Part shown: positions 49,789-61,399 of the stretch, in pieces
Layout of the letters: each line of letters opens with the position of its first letter
Numbering within the stretch: position 1 is the stretch's first letter
NCBI RefSeq assembly: GCF_050908995.1
Contig: NC_135119.1
Coordinates: 26,627,001 to 26,691,000 of the forward strand
Direction: 5' to 3'
Origin: Andrena cerasifolii
Lineage: Eukaryota; Arthropoda; Insecta; Hymenoptera; Andrenidae
Length of the DNA stretch: 64,000 nt
Position numbers and translations under genes: made by a program
The notes under the pieces: generated by a model
Database searches by the model: none
What the model saw: only the letters and a program-made list of their open reading frames with translations
Told to the model about the DNA's origin: nothing

Positions 49789-49926
49789 GGCCGGTATTCA
49801 TAGTCGCTACTTATTCTTAAGCAAATGCTTAAGCATTCGGCATCGTATACTAGTTACTAGCTTAGTAGAGGATGCCGCATGCTTAAGCATTTGCTTAAGA
49901 ATAAGTAGCGACTATGAATACCGGCC
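49789..49926. mobile_element. Near-perfect palindromic MITE, PIF/Harbinger-like
   Basis: 138 bp. Arms of about 57 bp (GGCCGGTATTCATAGTCGCT on the left and its exact complement on the right, including the internal AAGCAAATGCTTAAGCAT) pair almost perfectly around a loop of about 25 bp. TAC flanks both sides, a 3-bp target duplication as used by PIF/Harbinger-type elements. High arm identity suggests a recent insertion. The equivalent site in the copy 1 flank is empty. Confidence 0.8.
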
Positions 49927-50012
49927 TACGACTCCCGCTCTTCTTTCCTATTTTAATACACAGCAGAGAATTCTCTATGGTATATTTCATTATACGCTCC
50001 GCAGCGTCATAT

Positions 50013-51633
50013 AGCCGACTCTAGTACTAGCCGTGCTGTATGCACAACGTAGCAACACTGTTCATGTGAGGATCGGGAGTCCTATTTGGTCCTATTTTCA
50101 ATAGTAGAGTTTTGTACTCAGCAGTATAATTAACGTTATTTTGTGATATAAAATTATACTAATATAACGTTTTTTTTTTTATTAATTATGTATAAGCAAT
50201 ACAGTAGTATACTAATATTTATAAACATAGTATATATTTTGTGGACTCTCGGGATAGTCTGGTGTTGCGATGCATTATATTTGAAATATTTACAGAGATT
50301 TCAAGAAAATATAAGTGTGAAATGAGATAAAGCCATCTTTGAACCAAATTGAAGGATTTAAAAATTGATAAAAGTATGTATAAGTTAATAGAGATCTGAA
50401 ATAGACAAAATTATTGGTACGAAGTCAAACAGGTTAAATGAACTCGTGGAAAAAAGGTTAGCATAATTACCCATTGAAAGGAACAGTTATGCAGTTAATT
50501 ATAAAATCGTGTTAGAGGACAGTATTATAATTGTGGAAAATTTCCTCACCACCCTAATATATCAGAATTGATGTTTTAAGAAAAGTCGAATTAAAACAAA
50601 AATTATTGAAAATCTGGTTTCTATTGAAATTTTTTAATTTACGACTTTTAGAAATGATGCCTGCATGTATTTCCAACTGACTATTATTTACGGTTTTCAC
50701 ATAATCGTTTAATAAAATATTTGAAAAAATTGATAATAATTTAAACAAAATACTGTGGTAAGCTTGACCACAAACGCATGTATCTGAAACTGCTAAATAA
50801 TGTATACCCGATTGAGTACTAATATATGTTAATTTACAAAAAATATGTTCATGATTTTCAGATTGAAAAATTACCTTTATTTATTAATTTATTTTGAGAT
50901 TCCAAATTACCATCATTTATTATGACCCCTCGTTGTAAGAGATCAAAATATACATCTCCTACAGTTTTACCTTTATCGTCCACAATTAATAATCGACATA
51001 TACCTATTGCAATTTAATTTTTTAGTAACAGAATTGGACCCATAACCGGATATATGTATAAATTTTAATGAAATCATCTACAACTGGCAGAATATTTTGT
51101 TGGTGTCCGATTTTTTATGGGGAATAGCAATCATTTATTTTTTTCTGCAATTCTTCATATTTGGGGCATAAAAGTATAGATTTGTAATTATTATGCTTTA
51201 AAGTACTCTCATAATTTCTCTTGCAATTGGGACACACCAACCGCTGTGGCATTATCAATGAATATATGAAATTATAAAAAAAATATGTAAGACAAAATGT
51301 CCAAAAATGCTATAGATTACATTAAGTAAATGTGCTACACACAGAAATAAGGATCTGTAGAATTAATATAAATAAATAAAACATCTGAATTATTGCTCCG
51401 TTTCTGATATTTAGAGGACTTCAGTACTACATTAATATAAATATTTGAAAGATAGACGGGAAACCGAAAGGCCGGTAGAGGAAGACTGTTGGAGACTGTG
51501 TAGCCAGGACCATGCTGCCTGATGAGTGGTGCAGCCAGGAGGCCGGTGGGTAGGTTGGGTTAGGTATATTGAAGCTGGATTCTCGCGGCATCTCGCGGTG
51601 TTGCCTTCAGCACGGCTAGTATTAGAGTCGGCT
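50013..51633. mobile_element. 1.6-kb TIR-bounded element with degraded minus-strand coding
   Basis: Terminal inverted repeats at 50013-50038 and 51608-51633 match at 25 of 26 positions (AGCCGACTCTARTACTAGCC and on). Inside, on the minus strand, an ATG frame of 45 codons at 51115-51252 reads MPQRLVCPNCKRNYESTLKH and contains paired cysteines. Further left, degraded frames read VDDKGKTVGDVYFDLLQRG (about 50930-50990) and, at 50554-50748 and just upstream, HYLAVSDTCVCGQAYHSILF. Stops and frame changes separate them, so nothing intact remains. The encoded family was not recognised: a transposase remnant, or a captured host gene fragment. Confidence 0.6.
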
Positions 51634-52271
51634 GCGACAGCGTGCAAAATTTGTTTCATAACGCGCACGTGCTCAAAAAACAGCTAGCATCAATAGGATC
51701 AGCTGATTCGACGAACTATTCTTAACTGTGAAGGTTACCTTCACAGAAATATTTGTATAAACATATGCACATATTTCGTATAGGCGATAAGGAGCCCTGC
51801 GAATTTACAATAACAATTTTCAGAACAGGAACATTCGAAAGAATTTGAAATATTTTTCTACTCCAATACTTGTATACCACCGCTGTAACATAAAAGATCG
51901 AACTTAGCCAGTACGCTGAGCGTAGTTAACTTAAGATCGCCTTGCGTCTCAATGCTAAACTTTCTATCGTAAAGATATTCATCTTTTTATCAGTTTCGCG
52001 CATTATCATTCCCGATGTCTCTTTTTTCATCCTCTATCGTCGCTCGCGACCAATTGCATCACACCGTCTAACATTTTTCCGTCTCTGGTGGAGGGGACTT
52101 GAACCAACCTGTGACGTTTGCGGGCCAGATCTTACGTTACGATACTTGTCCGCGCCAAACGAATAAGCCGTCCTCGTCGGATCCATTTTCAACCATTTTG
52201 TTCGTTCACTTCGATTCCGCTGTTCGCTCGTTGGCTCCCGGTCCCGACAAAGGGGAAGGTATTCTGGAACA

Positions 52272-55200
52272 ATGATACCCGGCTGTATCAGGAACATAGG
52301 CGTGCAAACGTCAAAGCGAAACGTGAGTAGATAATCGGACGAACGACAAATGACCTCTAGCTAGCTTACTTGCCACACGTTCTATGCCAGGGTCTTGTTA
52401 GATACTCTATACTTCCGATTGTATGTTTGATCTTTCTTTTTTTTATATCACCTGGTGTCTCGCCAGTTCGGGAGCTGGAACGAGGTAATTATTCGCTATC
52501 TACCGATGTGTTTTTGTCACCATCGACGTTCTCGCATTTTTTTTGACGTAGGGCCATTTCTAACAAGTCGGGTAGTAGTATGGGGCGACTTACGGCTGAC
52601 CGCCTCTGACGAAAGTATGTCCCAATTGAATTCGTTATATCATTAAAAGTACGTGCCGTACAGTAATCATGTTTGCATATTCGTAAACAGCATGGAGTCC
52701 AATTCGCGTATTGCACAATACATAGTGCGCCCGATGCTCCCCTCGCTCTCCGTGCACGGGGGAAATGATACAATATTTTTAGGTGTTCCGCCACGTTTGA
52801 TTGATAATATCTCGGAAACCGTGATCGCAACGCGACTGTCCGTGATATAGTTTTAAAGCTCTCAAAGCGATCTATTCAAATATATAAACATCATATCGCG
52901 GTGGTTTAAACAAAAATTGATAATTATGCATAAAAGGGTACAACTCAACATTCGGGACAACTTTTCTCTATACATATAAATCCCGCTCGGCCTAAGTTTC
53001 CGAGATATTCGTGAAAAACTCCTACGTACATGTCCGTGGCAGTCGGTGGACCACCGTTTATCTACTGTTTCTATGAATACATCGCGACGGTCGAAAACAA
53101 AAGAAATGATGAAGCTGATAAAGTTTTCGAGATATTCCAAAAACAAGTCAAATAGGTTCAGTTTTGAATGAAACCTTAGAAATGAGCGTAGGACTACGAC
53201 TTGCAGATCGTAGAGTTAAAATGAGCTAGTCGAATATAGTTTCAAAGAATGTACATATTCAGCATTATTTTTAATAATTATGTAAGCTACATCTCGTATC
53301 GTAAACCCGTGTTGGTTATAACAAATTAAATAGACGCTTTGAAACCATACTCGACTAGCTCATTTCAACTCTCCAAGCTGCAAGTCACAGTCCTACACTC
53401 GAGACTGATGCCTGAATTAAAACTGAGCCTATTTGACTTTTCTTCTTAACGGCACCATTGCTGCACCTCTTTCGCTTCCCTCACTTTAATCCTTACGCTC
53501 CATACAAGATCGCTCTTATTCTCTAAACGGTGTGACTAGAATTAGAGTCGCAGGGACACTGCGGCTTCCAAGGTGCAATTATAAGTCCACCGAGGGCATT
53601 CTGGACCTAAATGTAGTCGTTACATGATTCTCGGAAGGTTCGAGTTAGAGGATCCAAGTGGTTTCAGTTTTAGTTAAAACATCAGATAGGGATGTTGTTC
53701 AAAAGAGATCCACAGGGATTATTTTGCGCAGCTTTTGGAAAACAGTATTCTTCCCTTCAAAATGCATTTGTGGACTTAGTATTGCTCTTTTATGTGATTT
53801 CACAATCGTGCTACTTCAAAACTATAGATTTGGACTAGCTTCATGTTGCATCTAGTTTTATTATTTCCTTTTGCACAAGTTCGTAGATTGTAAGGGATCA
53901 TAACAAGAATATTATACAGTAGAGCGTCAATTATCAAAACCATTGTGGCATCATCTCTGTCCCCACCAGTTCTTGGAACCATTGCAGCGGTATCGATTGA
54001 TACACATGTGTTTTGCATAATATACATTACGTCTCAAATTACAGCAGCACTACTGTGCCCGGATGGAAAGATGTCGGTTGAGAAACTCTAGGGTCTGAAT
54101 ATCAGGTCCAAAAAGTATATCCCTATTGGGCGGCGCGACAACGTCGATGAATACAAAGTAAGGAAACGGGATAGGGGCGGAGGGAGCTAATGCGAGCGAA
54201 GAACCCCTCTTGCCCCTGTGACATTTCAACCGACTTCTTTCCAGCCGGCATAGTACTCTTGTAATTAATAAGTAATTTTATGTGTAATTCCTGCAGTCAT
54301 AAACTGGGTAAGGAACTCGATGCTTAATTCCTGGAACTGTTCGATTATCTGAAGAATTCGATTTTCTGTACCACCTCGGTTCCAAATAGTTTGGATAATT
54401 GATACTCTACTGTACTCCGTTTTATAAAGTTGAACGTGAGATTGAAGTTTTATGCGTTTGTAGGTGGTATCTTACTTCCTCAACAAGAAAAGCAATTATG
54501 CCACAGAAGCTACGTTTGAAACGAAACCCTTCCGATTGCACAAACTGGACAGCGGGCCATCCACGAAAGTCACTCTTACTAAGGACGATGCTGCAGACTT
54601 ATACAAGAAATTGCACACGATCCGTCGTATGGAAACGGCAGCGGGAAACCTCTACAAGGAGAAGATTGTCAGGGGTTTCTGCCATTTATACTCCGGCCAA
54701 GTAAGAGTTGTTTCATTCATCTTACAGTTCGCTCGACGGAAACTTTTATTGACGAACGTATGCACTTGTAGGAAGCTTGCGCCGTTGGTATCAAGGCCGC
54801 TCTTAGGTCACAGGACTCTGTGATTACGGCCTACCGTGCTCACGGATGGACGTACTTGATGGGAATCGAACCAGTCGGTGTACTCTCCGAACTGACTGGT
54901 AAAAAAGGAGGTAGCGCGAAGGGCAAAGGTGGTTCCATGCACATGTACTGCAAGAACTTCTACGGTGGAAATGGCATTGTCGGTGCTCAAGTGAGTATCA
55001 GCTAGTAGGATGATCGAGCCCGCGATCGCTATGGTGTCCCTATAAGAGGAAATTTACAGGTGCCACTAGGAGTTGGAATCGCTTTCGCTCAAAAGTACAT
55101 GAACACAGGTGGAGTATGTGTTGCGCTGTATGGAGATGGGGCAGCTAACCAGGGGCAGGTATTCGAAGTGTACAATATGGCCAAATTGTGGGATCTCCCT

Positions 55201-56234
55201 TGTATCTTCGTTTGCGAGAACAATGGATATGGTATGGGTACCAGCATGGATCGTTCTTCTGCAAGTACTGACTACTACTCACGAGGAGACTACGTACCTG
55301 GAATCTGGGTTCGTTTTATCAAAAGAAGCATTAATCCAGTGGTTTCGAACCTTTTTCGAGCCGCGACTTCCTTTTATAATATTCAAATATCCTGCAACCC
55401 ATTGACGGATTCAGAGCGGGGGGGGGGGGGGCGCCCCTTCTTCAAGGGAAAAATACTTATTTTAATTTCCAACATACTTATTTTAACTTAGCAATATGAG
55501 ATAAAATATGATAAATTGATACAAAAAAAAACCCTTAACGAAAATCCCAAATCCGCCCTTGCTGGCACCCCCGCTCCAGTGCTAAGAATCGTCAACTAGA
55601 AATAACCGCGGCGACCCCCCAGAAAACACTTCGTAACTCCCTTGGGGGACGCGAGCCTCAGGTTGGGAAGCACTGCATTAGTCTTTACTGTGCCACAGTT
55701 CTGTTGGGAATTATTTTAACTGACTGCGTTAACAGGTGGACGGTATGGATGTTCTGGCAGTCAGGGAAGCCACAAAGTTCGCCATAGACCATTGCACATC
55801 CGGTAAAGGTCCCATTGTCATGGAGGCTGCGACGTACAGATACAGCGGCCACAGTATGTCTGACCCTGGGACCAGTTACCGTACGAGGGAAGAAATCCAA
55901 GAAGTGAGGCAGACTAAAGACCCCATCACTGGTTTCAAGGAACGGATACTGAATGCGAATCTCATTACTCAGGATGAAGTAAAAGTAAGCGTTGCGCGGT
56001 ACTTCTTATAGTCGCAGCATTATGCAAAACTACTGTTGCTTTTTACAGGCAATGGAGATGGCCATAAAGAAGACGGTGGACGATGCCGTGAAAGCTGCGA
56101 AGGCAGACAGCGAGATTCCATTAGAAGAACTCACAGCCGACATTTGCGCCAACTTCTTAGAGAAAGAAATTCGTAATGTGACTCCGTTTAATCCCCTGAA
56201 GCACATGAGGATAGGGCCCGCGGTTAATACCTAA
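52272..56234 (+). CDS. PDHA1: Pyruvate dehydrogenase E1 component subunit alpha, conventional copy 2
   Basis: Mitochondrial E1-alpha. Exons: 52272-52322, 54464-54700, 54772-54990, 55060-55308, 55736-55984, 56049-56234; 396 residues with the same exon phases and lengths as copy 1. The presequence MIPGCIRNIGVQTSKRN leads to the mature chain. Conserved functional sequence is present throughout: RRMETAAGNLYKEKIVRGF, YRAHG, GSMHMYCKNFYGGNGIVGAQ, GDGAANQGQVFE, YGMGTSMDR with the site-3 serine, and the loop YSGHSMSDPGTSYR with sites 1 and 2, so kinase control appears complete. Intron 1 is 2.1 kb against 0.4 kb in copy 1 because of inserted repeats. The exon 4 donor is GTTCGT, weak but in the same position as in copy 1. 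Confidence 0.95.
53146..53439. mobile_element. Fold-back element in intron 1 of E1-alpha copy 2
   Basis: AAGTCAAATAGGTTCAGTTT at the left pairs with AAACTGAGCCTATTTGACTT at the right, and the arms (about 105 bp each, including AAATGAGCTAGTCGA) pair with roughly 85% identity around a loop of about 80 bp. Noncoding. Confidence 0.7.
54052..54254. mobile_element. MITE, second member of the 16203-16393 family
   Basis: Ends ACTGTGCCCGGATGGAAAGA and TCTTTCCAGCCGGCATAGT match those of the eIF2beta intron copy, in reverse orientation, and shared internal sequence includes GGGGCAAGAGGGGTTCTTCG read on the opposite strand. The target duplication is unclear here. Confidence 0.8.
55337..55675. mobile_element. 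hAT-type MITE in intron 4 of E1-alpha copy 2
   Basis: Starts CAGTGGTTTCGAACCT and ends AGGTTGGGAAGCACTG, the common hAT terminal pattern. An 8-bp flank CATTAATC / CATTAGTC is a target duplication with one difference. A run of at least 12 G lies inside near 55420. Confidence 0.8.
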
Positions 56235-57048
56235 ACCAAATTCATCGATGGAGGTCCTAAACGAATGTCATATTCAATTTCGTAAATTCTAATACCCGAT
56301 ACTACATAGTCTGTACAAACTACTCCCCAAGGGATACTCTCCCGACTCTAGGCCAAAACACTCGAGGGAAGGGAAACAAATCTTTCGAGGACGATTTCGT
56401 TACGGTTCAGTTGTATATACATATACACGCAATGTATATTTATTTTATTTATAGATTTATAATAGTATCGCGAGGCGAAGATTCGACATTTTTAGATCGA
56501 CCGATATAAACGGTAATATTCACTGCCACATTGTAAACGGCGAGCTTGAAACATGTACATAAAGTGCTGGCAACTGTAGATGGTAACAGTAAACATAATC
56601 AATGGCAATTTATTCGAAGGACAATACGTCGTTTCTCCTCGGCGACGCATAGAAACATACCAGCCATCATTCGCCTTAAGTGGAACGATGGGAATTAACC
56701 TGTGACATAGTGGAATTACAAGATAGTACAAAAAAACACGTAATTGAAACAGGTGTCTCTTGGTTTAAGAATTAAATAAAATTGTTATTTATACATTGTT
56801 CGGCTTATTTCGGGCTCGGAAAAATTCCCCGATTCAATTTTAGAACGCGCTACGGCGTTGGTGCGTTTACGAACACGCCGGTGCCCATCCTCCATCCTTG
56901 TCCCTATCAAGCGTCCCGTCGAATCAACGGTACTCGTCAGTCGCTCGTGAAAACTAGGAGAAACGTCTCGTAGCCGCGCGAGTCGACGTTCCTCCCCCCA
57001 GCAGGTTCATTGACGAGAACGAGCTCGTAGCAGAAAGACGAACGAACA

Positions 57049-57999
57049 ATGGCCGATGCAGGAAGCGCGAACGCCGGCACGGTTTTGCAGAAACTGGGCC
57101 TGAAGCCGATCACGAGATGCAGCCTCGTCAAGTTCTACGTGCCGGCCTTCGGCGTCGCCTCGTACACCGCGTTGTCGGTGAACGTGATGAATCCCAGCCT
57201 GGTTATAAGGTAAGCCACCAAGGGGGACTAGCACCGTCCACCGTTAACCTCTAATATTAAGTATGAAAGTTTCATCATTCACCGACCGTTACGTAATCTC
57301 GAGGCAGACGAGTTTACGACTCGAGCATTTCCACCGAAACCTTTACCCTGCTATTTTTCAATGGGGATGACAACGTTCAACACGAATCTCCCTGATCGGT
57401 CCTTAAGGCTGTTTCCACCTATTTAATGCGTGCATGCTCCGAATTGATATTTTCATAAGAAACGAGCAACTTCGATTTATGTAAAATATCTCGATCTATT
57501 GAGTTGGAGGTAGATCGTGGTATCGGCCGTTCGTGTTGCTCGTTGTGGACTGTTCCGCAGAGGAATTTTCTCATTCGTTTAATCTGTGTCATGGTCTTGT
57601 TACTTGTGTATGTTTATAGAGTGTTCCCAAAGAAAGACATCACAAACTTTTTACTGGGTAGCGCTCTTCTCGGCACTGGTTCGTATATATATTCCCGCGA
57701 GCACATGAAAAGTGCTTCGACGAGCGTAAGAGTTGCGTATAGGTAAGATCTTTAGTTGGCAACGTTTCGGCGGGACTGGAACTGCATCAGAGAATTATTA
57801 TGTGGCTTTTATTCTCGATAGCGCTGCCGGCGCTGTGCTGCTGAGCTTTGGATCGGTTTTGGTATGGGCGGTACTGAGATCTATCGTACCTCCTAATCCC
57901 ACGTTGTGCACGTTAGCTGGTATTGGTTCCGGGCTCGCGTTTATTAAGGTTGGCTCCAGTTACTTGAGCTTCGTCGACGGACAGGTACAAAAGAAGTAG
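57049..57999 (+). CDS. Small multi-pass membrane protein, function unknown
   Basis: Exons: 57049-57209, 57620-57742, 57822-57999; 153 residues, phases consistent (2 and 2). The 79-nt second intron is short but has GTAAGA and CGATAG ends, and removing it gives an uninterrupted chain. Four hydrophobic segments are visible: FYVPAFGVASYTALSV, ITNFLLGSALLGTGSYIY, AAGAVLLSFGSVLVWAVL and LAGIGSGLAFIKVGSSYL. Conserved-looking linkers are RVFPKKD and RSIVPPNPT. No named family was recognised. The ATG follows a CpG-rich 5' region. Confidence 0.75.
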
Positions 58000-59080
58000 A
58001 TCGATCTGTAGAGTACATACGATTGGCGTAACATCAATGTGTATTAAATGCATCTAAATGAAAGTCTGCGAGGGTATGTTACGAAGTAGCGGAGTGAACC
58101 CAGAAAAGGAATGTAATGTTAAGGGATGAATTTTTAAATGTCTACAAATTTTTACATTTTGTATGGCCTTCGATCCACTGAACGGCTTACGTTTAACACG
58201 ATCGTAAAGTATTCTGTTTCGGTCCTCGCTAATTGTCCGCGAAGTATTTCGAGGGCGCGTAGAAGTTGAGTTATTATTATTGTACTCCGCGTGGAATGCG
58301 TAAATGGCAGAAGTGGTTTCTTAAGATGCAGAATATACCTCACATTATACGTTAGTGTTACCATATACGTGTATGGGATTGTGACTTATGTATCCAAAGA
58401 TATGGAAGAAGAGCAAACCAGATGTGTGTTTCAAGTAGCTTTACAATATGAATGCATTTCCCGAGGCGTGCAGTACGCCTGTTTAAATAATCGATTAACA
58501 GTAGTAATGGCGCCAGGCAAGTTTCTTTTCAGCGATTCTCGATGAATGTTGCACTGGAAATAAATCGGAGAGACTTTGCGTTGCGTATAAAAATCGAGAT
58601 TAGTTTCGTTTCTGTGCAAGCGTAAGTGTAACGAATTTATTGTTGCGCATCCGCACGCTTTTATTATAAAAACATTCAGCATTAATTCCACCGCAATTGG
58701 GTAAGATTGTATCACCTGTAAAATAAACGCTATTGTTAAATTCGAAATGATATATTCATCAGTACGTTCACCTGCGAATGAGGAAGGAAGGGGAGCCTGC
58801 CGTTTTCTTATCAAACTTTTCTGTTTTATTAGAAGTCTTTGCGGTATACAAAATAAAACTATACGATAGTGTGCGCAGGTATTACTCGTGCATGGGCGAA
58901 TTGGACGTACAGACCAGTCAGCATCATATGTTCGGTAGTAGCGGTCGCACAGTAGCGTGCGAAGAATGATAACGCGTAGTAAGAATGGAAGAGTAAGCAT
59001 TCGAAACACGCAAGGGTTCTCCTTCGGTCGAGCGACGTGTATTCATGTGACTCTAATCGCAAACTTAATAGTTGTACTAT
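58000..59080. other. 3' UTR and intergenic DNA
   Basis: AT-rich, with the presumed 3' end of the small membrane protein gene near the left edge. Open frames on both strands here lack family resemblance and consistent composition. No gene called. Confidence 0.5.
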
Positions 59081-59393
59081 GGGCGAATTCCACTTACGCC
59101 CAAATCGCCCGTGAATTTCATTAGGGTAGGTTTCCTTATACGCGACTGGACGCATAGTCAAGAATTTCAAAGTCGATTTTCTCGAAAATGAAGCGCAATA
59201 TCAAAAAATTGTATTCCTTTTCCTCGACTTATTTACTTGTTATAAGTCGAAAAGAAAGAGTAACTTTTTTTCATATCGCGCTTCATTTTCGAGGAAATCG
59301 ACTTTGAAATTCTTGACGTTGCGTCTAGTCGCGTACAGGAAAACCTAGCTTAATGAAAATTACGGGCGAGTTGGGCGTAAGTGGAATTCGCCC
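59081..59393. mobile_element. Fold-back MITE, ~140-bp arms
   Basis: GGGCGAATTCCACTTACGCC at the left and GGCGTAAGTGGAATTCGCCC at the right are exact inverted repeats, and the arms continue inward through CAAGAATTTCAAAGTCGATT and its complement. TAT lies on both sides. No coding. Confidence 0.75.
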
Positions 59394-61399
59394 TATAAGG
59401 GATGACAATGAATTGTATATTACATGAACTTGGCAATGGGAGGTTCTCGAATCTCATCGTTTCGTATGCAACTTTGAGAGCTGGGAAGGTATCGACAGGT
59501 ACAAAGTAGTTCTCTTGGTTGGTCTTAAATCGAGAATCCTATTTTAATCTTATTATAATTTAGCATTACTTTATACGACGCTTTATTTATTGCTTCAGTG
59601 TGTATGTACATATCATCGTTGTATCATGATTCCCTTAGCACGTTGGAAAATATAATTTATATTTAGAAATCAATACTTTGGTTTAGAAAATATGTATTCG
59701 TCTGTTGTCATTGAATTGCGTGTATACGACCATGTACCTGTCACGAGCTCCGCGTGATTTGTACATACAAGCGATGGGACGTGCACGAATAGTGGGATTG
59801 CAAACATTTGTAGGATATGGTTCTCCGTGTTTAAGGTGGCTTCCCATTGTCTTTTTACTTAATGATAGCGTATCGCCATTCTCGACGGACACGCGTGTAT
59901 TATCTACCGAAGATAATGGCGATTCGTATGAAAGTTCTAAGTGGCTAAAAATTAAAACATGATCGGAAAAGTTGTCATGTTGAGAATTACACTACACGCG
60001 TTGTAACGCCGTATTCCAATGCTCGATCTTTTTCGAATAGGAAAGAATCGATGCACGATAAGTTACGAAATATTAGGAATGGGTTTCTCGAAACTTCGAA
60101 TCCCGAAATTTCGAGAATTCGAAATACGTACACTTTTCTCGTGATTCGAGACTCTCGAAGCACAAATAAGAAAAAGTGTTTAAGTTTTATGAGATAAAAT
60201 ATAAGATTTATGTAAAAATTTTGTTGACTTCAGTTCCCGAAGCAAGATATTCTACTTGCAAAACAGAATCAGCACTTCGAGTCTCGAAAGTTTCGGATTC
60301 GAGTTTCGGGAATTTAAAAGTTACCTTCGAACCCACCTCTACAAAATATACATCATGCAATATGCATATTATATGTGCACGCATTTAAATATGAACAATA
60401 CTCAGATGGACTTTGCTAATTACAGTATAAAAGGTAATTATCGATATGGAATGTACCATACAGTCTGTATTACGTAAAAAAATAGAGTAAGTAACGCGAT
60501 CGCACGTTGTAATCGTGAATCGTATCACATGCATATGCTGCCTTGGGCTGCGATCACAGTAGCTGCGTATTTCGACGAATACATTATAACAATTAGATAA
60601 ATAAATTCTTACTAAATAAGTTCTTCGATGAAGGAACATATTCAAATTTCAGAAGTATTCCTCGAAACACGCGTCTACTGTGACAGTAGCCTCAACCCTC
60701 GAATACTGGGTGCATTTGGTGCCCGCAGTAATCAGTGCCTGGGTCTATTTGGACCCACAGTAGTTTCCCTACTATACGCACTTTACACAACGTTCATTCC
60801 ATTACAGCAATTCATTTAACAAATTTCTAAAGTTTCTTCTATTACGCTGGGTCAAAAAAGACCCAGGCCCCGCGGGTTAAGGGTATCGGCAACATCTCCT
60901 TTTGCTTCACGTGATCCTTTTACGCGCGTCGACTGCACTTCTCAAGTGTCCACATTCAGTAACCTTCAATGCCCCAGCGAATGAAAGGCGTGTCATTCCG
61001 AGTGTGCTTTTTACCACGAACGTTCTAAACGTTCCCGTTGTTCTCGGCACGAGGATACGTTCGACGAGGAAAGCGTAATACGTAATTTGTGAGCTGAAGG
61101 AAATTACACGTGTACTTCGGGTGGTCACGCCAAAAGGGGCACTCCCGCACTCCGTGTAGTACCAGCGGCGCGAAGTAAGTTTCCCCTCACAATCAGTCCC
61201 GAAACCACAGTTCCGTAACACCCTGTTTCACCCTTTCGTTTTTTTTTTTCCAACGGTTCCCCAGACTGTCTTGGCGTATTCTAAGTAGCACGATTGGTTA
61301 GTCCCCGAAAGTAAGTACCGATCGGGAGACGTCTATCCCGCGGAGGAACTAATGGCGCCTCAGTCAAAGGATTCACACCCCCACGCGCGCGAACCAACT
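59394..61399. other. Intergenic, no gene identified
   Basis: A simple region of repeated CTCGAA/TTCGAG motifs lies at about 60085-60330. GACCCAGGCCCCGCGGGTTAA near 60860 resembles a transposon end. The rest is unassigned. Confidence 0.5.

Larger units (their letters stand above)
49646..52540. repeat. 5' flank of E1-alpha copy 2, duplicate of 45530-46545 with insertions
   Basis: The same blocks as before copy 1, in the same order, but split by a 138-bp palindromic element (49789-49926) and a 1.6-kb TIR element (50013-51633). Both insertions are absent from the copy 1 flank, so they came after the duplication or were lost from copy 1. Confidence 0.85.

Noticed and set aside
58431..59009. 192-codon minus-strand ORF
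   Set aside because: Overlaps other frames, no recognised motif, and runs close to a fold-back transposon. Not supported as a gene.
60907..61221. 104-codon minus ORF next to the His-rich ORF
   Set aside because: No family resemblance, and it could not be joined to the His-rich ORF by a credible intron.
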